Positions 56,912 to 64,000 of a DNA stretch of 64,000 bases are shown here, piece by piece. How positions within the stretch are numbered: the first letter of the stretch is position 1; each line of letters begins with the position of its first letter. Under the pieces are notes generated by a model. It had not been told where the DNA came from. It searched no databases and saw only the letters and a program-made list of their open reading frames with translations. Source of the DNA: Vulcanisaeta thermophila (lineage in GTDB: Archaea; Thermoproteota; Thermoprotei; Thermoproteales; Thermocladiaceae); NCBI RefSeq assembly GCF_001748385.1, contig NZ_BCLI01000001.1:723177-787176 (forward strand). The letters are read 5' to 3'. A program made the translations under genes and the position numbers.

Positions 56912-57691
56912 ATGGAGGTTAGGCAATTATTAATAATGGTGTTAATCATAGTAGGGATAACATTGATAATACCAATCATAGAATGGGTAGCCTTAACCTA
57001 TGTGCAGCATTCAACACAATCACTGGGTTCATTAATCAATGAAGTAAGTAATCACGTGCAACAGGTATTACGGGGGTGCGGGGTCCCAGGTAATGCCTTT
57101 ATAGTCACGCAGTCCACAACGTATAGTAATGGCTCGGTGCTTATGGATATTGGATTAAGTAATAATGATGAGTTAGTAATAGCGCTAAACCTAAGCCCAA
57201 GCCAAATACCCATTGGTTCGGTGAACATAACCCTGAAAACACCGAGCGGTAAAACATGCCCAGCACACCCTGTGCAATTAAACATACCATCAGCCGGTAA
57301 TTATAATTACTATGTTGAGGAGACCAACTACGCAATAATCATAGTTTCATACAAAGGTACGCAACCACCCTTTGTCACGAATACCACGGGGTCCGTGACC
57401 ATATACGGGGTCACCCCAGCCACCATAGTGGCTATACCGCGTGATCCTTTCGAAACCATAACATGCAACACTGGCTCATTAACCCCGACCTACATGGTCA
57501 CCCTGCTTGGGCACCCAATTATTTATGTGAAGCCGGGTAATCCACACAGCTCCAGTGTGCTTTGTACGTATTACCAGGGTGGCTCATTGTATTTCTTAGT
57601 AATGGCGTTGATAATGGGCATTTCCATAGCCGTCGCTTACGAGGCCCTTATCCTACTCATCGGCACTATTCGCTCCCTTAAGCCTAAGTAA
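56912..57691 (+). CDS. Membrane protein with external Cys-containing domain
   Basis: A 259-residue protein with a membrane helix at each end (about 6-27 and 225-250) and an exposed domain of about 190 residues between. The outside part has several Cys residues (CGVPG, TCPAHP, TCNTG, LCTYYQ), some probably paired as disulfides, and is Asn/Thr/Ser-rich, as in glycosylated surface proteins. No recognised family. TATA AATATTAAG (56881-56889) lies 27 bp before ATG 56912. The end overlaps the convergent rdgB gene by 39 bases. Confidence 0.65.
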   Translation: MEVRQLLIMVLIIVGITLIIPIIEWVALTYVQHSTQSLGSLINEVSNHVQQVLRGCGVPGNAFIVTQSTTYSNGSVLMDIGLSNNDELVIALNLSPSQIPIGSVNITLKTPSGKTCPAHPVQLNIPSAGNYNYYVEETNYAIIIVSYKGTQPPFVTNTTGSVTIYGVTPATIVAIPRDPFETITCNTGSLTPTYMVTLLGHPIIYVKPGNPHSSSVLCTYYQGGSLYFLVMALIMGISIAVAYEALILLIGTIRSLKPK

Positions 57692-58234
57692 CCACTCACC
57701 CAGCGCCATGAATGCCCTGGCCCTGTGGGAAATTGCATTTTTAATCTCAAGGCCCAGCTCTGCGAAGGTTTTATTGAAGCCCTTGGGTATGAATATGGGG
57801 TCGTAACCAAACCCCTCACTCCCGCGGATCTCCCTTGAGATCTCACCATCGACAGTGCCAGTGAATAGGTGGATCTCACCATCTGGTGTGCACAGGCCCA
57901 CTATGGATTTGAAATAGGCCTCCCTGTCGTTAATGCCCTCCATTAATTTCAGTATACCCTTAAGCCCAATGGTTTTGTAGACGTACGCTGAGTATGGCCC
58001 TGGGAAGCCCCCTAGGGCCTTTATGAACAATCCATCATCCTCAACGACCAGGTAACGCCCAGCACCATTGCAGACCAGGCTTAGTGAGTACTTGACTATG
58101 TCCTCTATGTTTTCGCTTTGTATTTCAATCTTCCTAAGGCCCCTCTCCATGACCACGCCAATCCCGTACCTACTCAATACGCTGCTTGCCTCTCGATACT
58201 TATGCTCATTACCTGTTATGAAGTGTATAATCAC
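57653..58234 (-). CDS. rdgB: XTP/dITP diphosphatase (Ham1/RdgB family)
   Basis: Hydrolyses non-canonical purine triphosphates to prevent mutation. The 193-residue protein has the start ITGNEHKYREA (T/S-x-N-x-x-K), SLVCNGAGRYLVVEDDG, GGFPGPYSAYV, GSEGFGYDPIFIP and the SHRARAF end. Typical archaeal length. Start GTG 58234 is 25 bp from the minus-strand TATA CCTTAAAAGCAC (58254-58265), so leaderless with a GTG start. Confidence 0.93.
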   Translation of the reverse strand: MIIHFITGNEHKYREASSVLSRYGIGVVMERGLRKIEIQSENIEDIVKYSLSLVCNGAGRYLVVEDDGLFIKALGGFPGPYSAYVYKTIGLKGILKLMEGINDREAYFKSIVGLCTPDGEIHLFTGTVDGEISREIRGSEGFGYDPIFIPKGFNKTFAELGLEIKNAISHRARAFMALGEWLLRLKGANSADE

Positions 58235-58286
58235 GTGTGGAAGACCGTTAGTGTGCTTTTAAGGATTTGGATTTAAATTCCAAGAT

Positions 58287-59036
58287 TCACTGGGTTTGTA
58301 CTCCGCCGTAGTCCAGGACCTTCTTAAGGAGGTCACTCTCGGGTGGGACGCCTATGAATTCCACATTACCTGTGTCCTGATCCTCACGCATTAGTATTAC
58401 CGTGGGCACCGCGGACACTTGGTACGCATCTGCTATATCGCTCTGTTCATAAGCCTCCACGGTTATTGAGACCACCTTACCCTTACTGTCGTAGGCGAAC
58501 ATGTTGGCCATTAGGACTGCGTATGGGCAGTATGGGCATGATGGTGTGACCACGGTCATCACGTGAACCCTCTTACTATCGGCGGATGCCAAGGCCTCAA
58601 GCCCCTTCTTAGTCCTTGGCCTTAACTTGGTCTCTCCCGTGGATATCCTCACTATGGTCTCTATGAATGCCCTAACCTCCTCACCCAGTGGTGCGCCCAG
58701 GTACCTAATGGCGCCATCAAGCATGTAAATAACCGGTACCCTATTGGGGTCAACACCGTACTTCTCAAAGGTCTCCTTATCCTCCTCATACCTCACCTTC
58801 CTAACATTGAGCATACCCTGGGGCGCCAGGCTCGCTAGTAGGTCCAGGAGCTCCTCTGTGGGTACGCACCAGTTGGTGTCCCGGTTACCGCAGGTACTGC
58901 TTGTGAAGAATAGTATGTCCACGGGGTTCCTCATTTGTGATAGTATTTCCTTGATTATTTCCTTGGTTTCCTCATCAACCTCTATATGAGGAACCTCGGT
59001 AGGACCCTCCGGCTTTTCCAATGGTGTGGCTGACAT
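58287..59036 (-). CDS. Protein disulfide oxidoreductase (two thioredoxin units)
   Basis: Archaeal PDO makes and shuffles disulfides, common in hyperthermophile cytoplasm. The 249-residue protein has two thioredoxin folds. The C-terminal unit has the intact active site CPYC (SCPYCPYAV, about residue 165) with the cis-Pro AVPTVILM. The N-terminal unit has TSSTCGNRDTNWCVPTEELL, in which two cysteines are separated by seven residues instead of two, so that site may not be redox-active in the usual way. Start ATG 59036 is 28 bp from the minus-strand TATA GGTTTTATAGGG (59058-59069), so the longer reading from 59081 is rejected. Confidence 0.85.
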   Translation of the reverse strand: MSATPLEKPEGPTEVPHIEVDEETKEIIKEILSQMRNPVDILFFTSSTCGNRDTNWCVPTEELLDLLASLAPQGMLNVRKVRYEEDKETFEKYGVDPNRVPVIYMLDGAIRYLGAPLGEEVRAFIETIVRISTGETKLRPRTKKGLEALASADSKRVHVMTVVTPSCPYCPYAVLMANMFAYDSKGKVVSITVEAYEQSDIADAYQVSAVPTVILMREDQDTGNVEFIGVPPESDLLKKVLDYGGVQTQ

Positions 59037-59112
59037 TCGGCTTACGTAGGCACAACCCCCTATAAAACCCTTATGCGCCAAACCACTTAGTATCTCCTAA
59101 TGGGTTGTGGGA

Positions 59113-59550
59113 TCATGAGGATTTGCTTGATTTCCTGGACTTCCTCCTTTTCTTCCCCTTACTCCTGGAGCTCCTGGACTTCCTCTTAGTCTTCCTCCTG
59201 GCCTTTTTCTTCTTTGCCTCGCTTATGGCCTTCTCAATCAGTTCCTTAATTACACCACTACTTAACCAATTACTTATCTTGTTAACCTCCATGTTAATCA
59301 CATCATTAATCGTGACATCACTCATCAAGTCCACACCCACTGATAGTGCCCTTACCAGGGCTTTGGAGTCGTTTATGTTAATAACGCCCATGAACTCCTC
59401 ACCCAGTTTCTCCTTTATCTGCTTCATCAACTTCCTATACTTCTCCTCACTAAACCCATTGATGATTAGGGCCTCCACCAACACTGACTGGTTCTCCCTT
59501 AGGAATAATACCCTCAGATCCCCATTACTAAACTCCCTAAGGACCTCCAC
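59113..59550 (-). CDS. Basic-tailed protein of unknown function in ribosomal gene cluster
   Basis: A 145-residue protein. Residues about 1-110 are a small alpha/beta unit (VLVEALIINGFSEEKYRKL). The last 35 residues are almost all K, R and S (KKKKARRKTKRKSRSSRSKG ending), a flexible tail suited to RNA or DNA binding. I do not recognise the family. It follows L23 on the same strand, after a 155-base gap, with its own TATA near 59573-59583 before GTG 59550. The gap itself (59551-59705) is otherwise empty. Confidence 0.65.
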   Translation of the reverse strand: MEVLREFSNGDLRVLFLRENQSVLVEALIINGFSEEKYRKLMKQIKEKLGEEFMGVININDSKALVRALSVGVDLMSDVTINDVINMEVNKISNWLSSGVIKELIEKAISEAKKKKARRKTKRKSRSSRSKGKKRRKSRKSSKSS

Positions 59551-59705
59551 GCCTACGTAAGGCCTGGGATTAACTAATAAGTTTTTATTGCCGTAAATCC
59601 TTATAAGGCTTGTCTAAACCATGGGTTGTGGGGAGGGATTTAAGTGCTGAGCAAATGATGTGGAACCCACGAACCGACGCCAGAACTAAACCATGATTAA
59701 ATTAA

Positions 59706-59960
59706 TTACACAAGCCCTAGCCTGCTGAGTAGGTCATAAGCATTGTACTCACTGGTTAATTTCACATAGGCCTTCTTCTCACCTGTGGGTGTTATCATGG
59801 TGTTCACAGACTCCACCTTAACATTGTACGTACTCTCCACATAATCCTTAATCTGCTTCTTAGTGGCTTCCCTGGGCACTATTATCGTAACCTTATTCTC
59901 CCTCTCAGCAAGCCTGAGGCTCTTCTCTGTGACCACAAACCTCACTATCATGCCCATCAC
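59706..59960 (-). CDS. rpl23: Ribosomal protein uL23
   Basis: Large-subunit protein near the exit tunnel and a docking site for SRP. The 84-residue protein has VTEKSLRLAERENKVTIIV and KKQIKDYVESTYNVKVESVN followed by KKAYVKL. Start is GTG 59960, overlapping the L4 stop; ATG 59957 or ATG 59951 could also be used. Third of three consecutive ribosomal genes; rpl2, normally next in archaea, does not follow. Confidence 0.92.
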   Translation of the reverse strand: MMGMIVRFVVTEKSLRLAERENKVTIIVPREATKKQIKDYVESTYNVKVESVNTMITPTGEKKAYVKLTSEYNAYDLLSRLGLV

Positions 59961-60787
59961 CCCAGGAACAACCCCCTCCTTAACTCCTCAATGGCATTTA
60001 AAGTCCACAGTGTTAACCTACCAGGGACACCACCAGGTGCTAGGTATAGTACGCTTAGGTTCCTCACGGGCACAGCATCAACGCCGGGCAGGTTGTTTGC
60101 AACCTCAATGACTGGGGTTACGGAGCCCGTGACTATGAGTAAGCTCCTCCTCTCCTTATACCTCCTGCCTCTCCCCTTACCCTTGCCAGACCTAATCCTA
60201 ATGCTTTCATGGGACCTCTCAATATCATCCCAAACGCCCAGGGCCGTCAGGGCCCTCCTTAGGTCGTTCATTGTACCTATCCTTTCAAAGTCATTATTAA
60301 CAATGAGGGGTATCTGCGGTACCTTATCAATAACGTGGCCCCTGGCCAGCACCAGGTCCTTAATCGCCGTGGCCGCTATGGCGGACCTAATGGCCTTCCT
60401 ACGCTCCCTCTTATTTATGCGTTCATGAAGCACCTTCTCAACCTTGGGTGGGTGCGCCCTCCTACCCTTAACAACGTTTGGTGCAAACCTAGCCGTGGGC
60501 CACAGGCTACCCTTAACCCTGGGGACCCTGGCCAACCCAAGCCCTATGCCGAAGCTTATGGCTGTGGTCCTCTTACCAGCCATGGGGTCCGTACCCTTGG
60601 GCTGGAGCCTGGCGGTTAATGCGCTTAGGTAAGCCCTTAATATCAAGTCCTCCCTAACGGTCTCGAAGAACTGCTGCGGTAACTCCACATCTCCCACGGT
60701 GCTGCCGTCTATGCCGTAGACCTTAACCACCCTGTTGACCTCAAACCTGGGCTTTATGAATGGTGATAGGTCCAGGGTCATGGTCAT
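59957..60787 (-). CDS. rpl4: Ribosomal protein uL4
   Basis: A 276-residue eukaryote/archaea-type L4. It has GKRTTAISFGIGLGLARVPR in the long extended loop and RRAHPPKVEKVLHERINKRE, then KRSxxAxAATA-like segments. ATG 60787 overlaps the L3 stop by four bases (ATGA). Second gene of the L3-L4-L23 run. Confidence 0.93.
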   Translation of the reverse strand: MTMTLDLSPFIKPRFEVNRVVKVYGIDGSTVGDVELPQQFFETVREDLILRAYLSALTARLQPKGTDPMAGKRTTAISFGIGLGLARVPRVKGSLWPTARFAPNVVKGRRAHPPKVEKVLHERINKRERRKAIRSAIAATAIKDLVLARGHVIDKVPQIPLIVNNDFERIGTMNDLRRALTALGVWDDIERSHESIRIRSGKGKGRGRRYKERRSLLIVTGSVTPVIEVANNLPGVDAVPVRNLSVLYLAPGGVPGRLTLWTLNAIEELRRGLFLG

Positions 60788-61812
60788 GCACCCTGGATTG
60801 GCTGTGTTGATAACCAGACAATCTGGACCTTACCCGTTGGGTATGTGTGCGGCCTAGGCCTCACTGGGAACCTCATGGTAACCAACCTCTTAATCACACC
60901 CGGGACTGAGCCGTCTAGGACCACGTAGGGGCCCTTAATAATGCCGTAGTGTGGGAAGCCCGATTTTGGGGTTACCTCGGCACCGTTTAGTCCAATCTTT
61001 AGTATTCGCTTATTGTACTCGGTCCTCTTTTGGAGACCCATCTGTCCAGGCCTTGGTGTTGTGAAGGTTAGCGCTGGGTTTTGGGGGCCTATGGCGCCAA
61101 TCCTCCTATAACCCTTCCTATGCTTATGCCACCTGGGCAGTATCTTCACATTGAACCTCTTAACAACACCCTGAGTCCCCTTGCCCTTGGTCACAGCCGT
61201 TACATCCACGTACTGCCCCTCACTAAATACGTCCGTTATGTTCAACTCCTTGCCGAGCACCGAGTCCGCGTACTTAATTATTTCGTTAATGTCATCAACA
61301 CCGCCAATGGGTATTTCGAGGATTTCCGGGGTCTTCTTACCAATGCCGCTGAGCCTTGGTTGTGTGGCTACTATCGCCCTCACCTCCATTATGAGGTCGA
61401 GGTTGTCGAGTATCTTCTTCATGGCCTCCTCCTTATTGAACTTCTCGGGTAGTGTGGGTATGACCCTCAGGACATCCTTTGGAACCTCAGAGGCCCAGAC
61501 CTCGCCCATGCTTAGTTTGAGGTTTTTCCATGGGTCGTAGGTGTAGGCCCTAAAGCCCAGAACCCTTATGGGTGGTGTGTCCAGTATTGTGACGGCCCTA
61601 ACCACCTCCTTACCGTAGAATGGGCTTGTGGGCCTATCATCAACCATGACCACATGGGCCATCCCAGCCTTATAACCCACAAAACCCAGTAAAATGGGCT
61701 TGCCAGGCTTTGGGTCTGGCCAAACCCTAAACCTAGCCACTAGGGATTCTGCACGCTTCCTTGGGTAGTAAGCCATGGATCCACGCTTAGGCCTATGAAT
61801 CTTTAAACCCAT
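60784..61812 (-). CDS. rpl3: Ribosomal protein uL3
   Basis: A 342-residue archaeal L3 with RGSMAYYPRKRAES at the start, FVGYKAGMAHVV, RYAMAH-like WHKHRKGYRRIGAIGPQNPA and TPRPGQMGLQKRTEYNKR. Has its own promoter: TATA TTTAAATAG (about 61838-61846) gives a start about 5 bases before ATG 61812. First gene of the three-gene ribosomal run. Confidence 0.95.
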   Translation of the reverse strand: MGLKIHRPKRGSMAYYPRKRAESLVARFRVWPDPKPGKPILLGFVGYKAGMAHVVMVDDRPTSPFYGKEVVRAVTILDTPPIRVLGFRAYTYDPWKNLKLSMGEVWASEVPKDVLRVIPTLPEKFNKEEAMKKILDNLDLIMEVRAIVATQPRLSGIGKKTPEILEIPIGGVDDINEIIKYADSVLGKELNITDVFSEGQYVDVTAVTKGKGTQGVVKRFNVKILPRWHKHRKGYRRIGAIGPQNPALTFTTPRPGQMGLQKRTEYNKRILKIGLNGAEVTPKSGFPHYGIIKGPYVVLDGSVPGVIKRLVTMRFPVRPRPHTYPTGKVQIVWLSTQPIQGA

Positions 61813-61895
61813 AACTCAAGGGGCGGTAGAGCAAACCCTATTTAAAAATTATTGGTCCACGTAACGGCGTAAAACGGCCCGAAAGACCCCAACCG

Positions 61896-62774
61896 TTAGG
61901 TTCTATGGGATGGCTTGGTGCCCAGGGATCTCAGTAGGTTCAGTATCGATAGCACCGCTATGACTGCCTCCTCAGTCCTTACGGTCTCAACGCCCTGCCC
62001 TGGTATGAAGTTAATGAATGGGTGCTTGCCCAGGAGGTCCTCAAGTCCCTCAGCCCTGAGTATCTCATCAACACCATTCCTGGGTGAACCAAAAACCACC
62101 AGTAACCTCTCGGTCCTTAGTGCGTTTATGACCCTTTCCATGGCGTTACTTATGTCCTCACCCTCCCTACCCGTGAACACCACGCTGTCATAGGCACCAC
62201 TGGTGAGTAACTCCCTTAGGCTCATGACCGCAACATCGAAGCCCCAGTAAATGCCCAGTTTGTCCCTGGGCACCACGTGGGCCCTGTACGTATCCTCCCT
62301 ATTCGTGGGCGCCTCTATCTGGACCACTACCCTGGTGCCCAGGGGCATGGGCCTTGGGACCTTTGCATAGACTCCATCGCCTATCTTAACGATTGAGTAG
62401 TAACCATCCCACCTAATCACCACACCATCCCTAAACTCACCCCTCTCGGGTCTACCCTCACTTGCGTGATTCGGCGTCTTCAGGGGTGGTAGGAGCCCCG
62501 CGAGCCTTAACTCCCTACTGAGTTTGAATAGGTCCTTCCTTAGGTATGGCGGTGTTGATAGGTACTGTAGGTTCCTGCTTATTAACTCGGACCTATCATT
62601 ACCCCCCGCCAGTGCGTGTTTGTAAATTATTATTTTACTCACCTGGAATATGCCCGCGCCCCTACCAATAAGCCCAATCTTCCTAATGGCCTCACGTTCA
62701 TCAGGCGCCTCCGAAATAACGTCGCTAGGTATTGCGATGTCAATTATTGGTTTTAACAACTTAACAACCCTCAT
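61896..62774 (-). CDS. SPOUT-class RNA methyltransferase (COG2106 family)
   Basis: A 292-residue archaeal protein of the family found upstream of rpl3 in many archaea. It has an N-terminal half of the trefoil-knot type (IDIAIPSDVISEAPDEREAI, which matches the family start), a central OB-like insertion, and the SAM-binding knot near the end with VVFGSPRNGVDEIL (typical GxPxxG-like motif) and NFIPGQGVETVRTEEAV. Predicted to methylate rRNA or tRNA. Start ATG 62774 follows a small gene (stop at 62784) by nine bases; TTG 62783 is a less likely start. Confidence 0.87.
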   Translation of the reverse strand: MRVVKLLKPIIDIAIPSDVISEAPDEREAIRKIGLIGRGAGIFQVSKIIIYKHALAGGNDRSELISRNLQYLSTPPYLRKDLFKLSRELRLAGLLPPLKTPNHASEGRPERGEFRDGVVIRWDGYYSIVKIGDGVYAKVPRPMPLGTRVVVQIEAPTNREDTYRAHVVPRDKLGIYWGFDVAVMSLRELLTSGAYDSVVFTGREGEDISNAMERVINALRTERLLVVFGSPRNGVDEILRAEGLEDLLGKHPFINFIPGQGVETVRTEEAVIAVLSILNLLRSLGTKPSHRT

Positions 62775-62783
62775 CCCAATCAA

Positions 62784-62912
62784 TCACTTCTTACCCTTCC
62801 CCTGCTGTTGCTGTGACTTGGTTGATGATGTGGTTTCACCAACCGCCTTACCCAGTTTCCTCTCCTCCTCCTCACTGGTCATGAATAGTGTGGTGCGTTG
62901 CCTACCGCCCAT
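62784..62912 (-). CDS. 42-residue basic small protein between secY and the methyltransferase
   Basis: ATG 62912 to TGA 62784 encodes 42 residues, beginning MGGRQRTTLFMTSEEEERKL and ending in Ser/Gln/Lys-rich tail. No membrane segment, so it is not the Sec61-beta subunit. The TATA CTTATAAAT (62935-62943) lies 27 bp before ATG 62912, and the next ATG upstream (62921) is too close to the TATA. It shares the strand with secY and the methyltransferase and ends ten bases before the latter. Too short for family recognition. Confidence 0.6.
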   Translation of the reverse strand: MGGRQRTTLFMTSEEEERKLGKAVGETTSSTKSQQQQGKGKK

Positions 62913-62951
62913 ACAACCCATTGGGTACTTGGGGATTTATAAGTACTCCCA

Positions 62952-64000
62952 TCATGTCTTACCAATGAGCCTCTTAAGCCCTGGGTATATCTCGAACAAC
63001 TGCTCCTGCAACGCCAATGTGTAGTACTGAATCACTATCTCCACCACCAGTATCAAGCCAATACCACCGCCGAAGACGCCCGCTATGTCACCAATAGCCG
63101 CTATGACGCCCACAATCAAACCACTGACTATGGTGAGCACCTTGATGTACCTATCCAGGAACCTGGCAATGACCCTGGGGTTCGGTCTAAACCCTGGTAT
63201 TTGCATACCACCCTGCACAATGTACCTGGCCTGATCCTCAGCACTAAGCCCTGCCAGGTTTACCCAAACCATTGCGAAGGCCATGGATAACAAAGCGTAC
63301 ATTATAATGTGCACCACCACGTAGGCAGCATCTATGTTTGGGGGCACTACGGTGAAGTAGTAAATGAGTGAGTTGGGGCATGGTACGAAGCCCACGTTGG
63401 GGACCACGTGGCCGCAGGCCAGTATGTTTAGTAATGGGTTTGCATTCGCCTTATTGTAACTGCTCCATAGGAGGAGTAACCCCTCATAGACGAAGTAGAC
63501 GGTGTATGCCGTGAATATTATGGGTAGTACCGAGACGTAGATCAACTTAAGGGGTACCGATATCTTATAGCCCCTGTACTGGACGAGGGCTACGGGTATC
63601 GAGACCTCCATCAACTCTAGGTAGAGCACGATGAGCGCCAAGGCTATGGTGGCTATCAACCCCGTCACGTTGGGGATCCCCACGTGGTACAGGATACTCA
63701 TTAGGTAGTTGAGTTTACCACCGATTGCGTAGTATATGGAGGTGGCCAGGGCTGGTATTACGCCTATGGGTAGTGAGGTGACTGCGGAGACGAAGGGTGT
63801 GAAGGCCTCGGCGAACATCTGCCTAATTATGGTAACGAGTATGAAGAGTGAGATACCACTACCAAGCCCCCAACCCTTGGATATTAAGTCATCCATTAGG
63901 ACTATTATTATAGTGGCCACCAATAACTGCAGAACCACGGCGACGCCCCCGATGAAGTTCACGGGTATTAATTGACCACTCACCACCAGCGCCACGGCCT
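62952..64000 (-). CDS. secY: SecY translocase subunit, 3' part
   Basis: The last about 348 residues of SecY (Sec61-alpha), the protein-conducting channel; the 5' end lies beyond position 64000. Visible features: WGLGSGISLFIL, then the extracellular loop and ten-helix pattern, GGKLNYLMSILY, YRGYKISVPLKLIYVSVLP (cytosolic loop 4 bound by the ribosome), PGFRPNPRVIARFLDRYI (loop 5) and the final ALQEQLFEIYPGLKRLIG. Followed by the small protein, SPOUT methyltransferase and rpl3. The intact start and upstream rpl15-type genes cannot be seen. Confidence 0.95.
   Translation of the reverse strand, partial: AVALVVSGQLIPVNFIGGVAVVLQLLVATIIIVLMDDLISKGWGLGSGISLFILVTIIRQMFAEAFTPFVSAVTSLPIGVIPALATSIYYAIGGKLNYLMSILYHVGIPNVTGLIATIALALIVLYLELMEVSIPVALVQYRGYKISVPLKLIYVSVLPIIFTAYTVYFVYEGLLLLWSSYNKANANPLLNILACGHVVPNVGFVPCPNSLIYYFTVVPPNIDAAYVVVHIIMYALLSMAFAMVWVNLAGLSAEDQARYIVQGGMQIPGFRPNPRVIARFLDRYIKVLTIVSGLIVGVIAAIGDIAGVFGGGIGLILVVEIVIQYYTLALQEQLFEIYPGLKRLIGKT

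Noticed and set aside
59600-59700. CTGAGCAAATGATG in the gap after L23, like D' and C' boxes
   Set aside because: No clear outer C box and a poor D box; not enough for an sRNA call.
1-64000. tRNA, rRNA or CRISPR arrays
   Set aside because: I saw no T-loop with matching acceptor stem, no rRNA-like stretches and no regularly spaced repeats; a dedicated scan would be needed to exclude intron-containing tRNAs.

Overview
The window looks like a chromosomal segment of a thermophilic, probably acidophilic crenarchaeon of the Thermoproteales, most like the Vulcanisaeta/Caldivirga/Thermocladium lineage. This placement is an inference; no 16S rRNA gene is present. It rests on archaeal-type DnaG, PolB with a C-terminal PIP-like tail, ThrRS with the archaeal editing domain, NreA, a GHMP-type shikimate kinase, UDP-sulfoquinovose synthase (Agl3), a tungstate-type ABC transporter, a thermopsin-like protease, strong AGG use for Arg, and TATA boxes centred about 25 bp before the start codon. 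That last pattern is so regular that it marks mostly leaderless mRNAs, and I used it to correct many starts.

Layout. 0.1-2.1 kb: a large cell-surface thermopsin-like protein, followed by decayed gene scraps. 3.0-5.6 kb: a GC-rich island with different codon use, carrying a compact FeoB plus promoterless or broken fragments, including a piece of a TldD-family metalloprotease. 6.1-12.4 kb: trpABDFEG as one overlapping minus-strand operon, diverging from trpC across a dyad-containing promoter. 12.4-12.9 kb: an orphan oxidoreductase gamma-like subunit. 13.0-21.7 kb: the shikimate/chorismate genes aroA, transketolase, aroK, aroD, aroE, aroB, DAHP synthase and a chorismate mutase-prephenate dehydrogenase fusion; aroC lies at 26.6-27.7 kb. 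Between them are two APC permeases (one frameshifted), a PadR-like regulator and a retropepsin-like protein. With transketolase supplying erythrose 4-phosphate, the window encodes nearly the whole route to chorismate, tryptophan and hydroxyphenylpyruvate; no prephenate dehydratase was seen.

27.7-33.2 kb: a sugar-acid (or sulfonate) cluster: an enolase-superfamily dehydratase, a split UxaA/SuyAB-type dehydratase, an MHS-family transporter, a GntR/FCD regulator with a candidate operator, and a second, broken MHS transporter. 33.2-47 kb: housekeeping genes (nreA, thrS, agl3, cis-prenyltransferase, map, dnaG, polB, an Lrp-type regulator, UPF0147, malic enzyme). 47-51.7 kb: a three-gene tungstate/molybdate-type ABC transporter and an APC permease. 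51.8-58.2 kb: a CYTH protein, a GlmU-like nucleotidyltransferase, an Lhr helicase, a 59-residue zinc ribbon, a membrane protein and an XTP pyrophosphatase. 58.3-64 kb: protein disulfide oxidoreductase, a basic-tailed unknown protein, ribosomal proteins L23, L4 and L3, a SPOUT methyltransferase, a tiny protein and the 3' part of secY (cut by the window edge).

I found no rRNA, no convincing tRNA and no CRISPR array. The most interesting items are the foreign feoB island with its mosaic of fragments, the dyad between trpA and trpC, the possible sulfolactate/sugar-acid cluster, two small genes with good promoters, and two separate DTG-type aspartic protease singletons.
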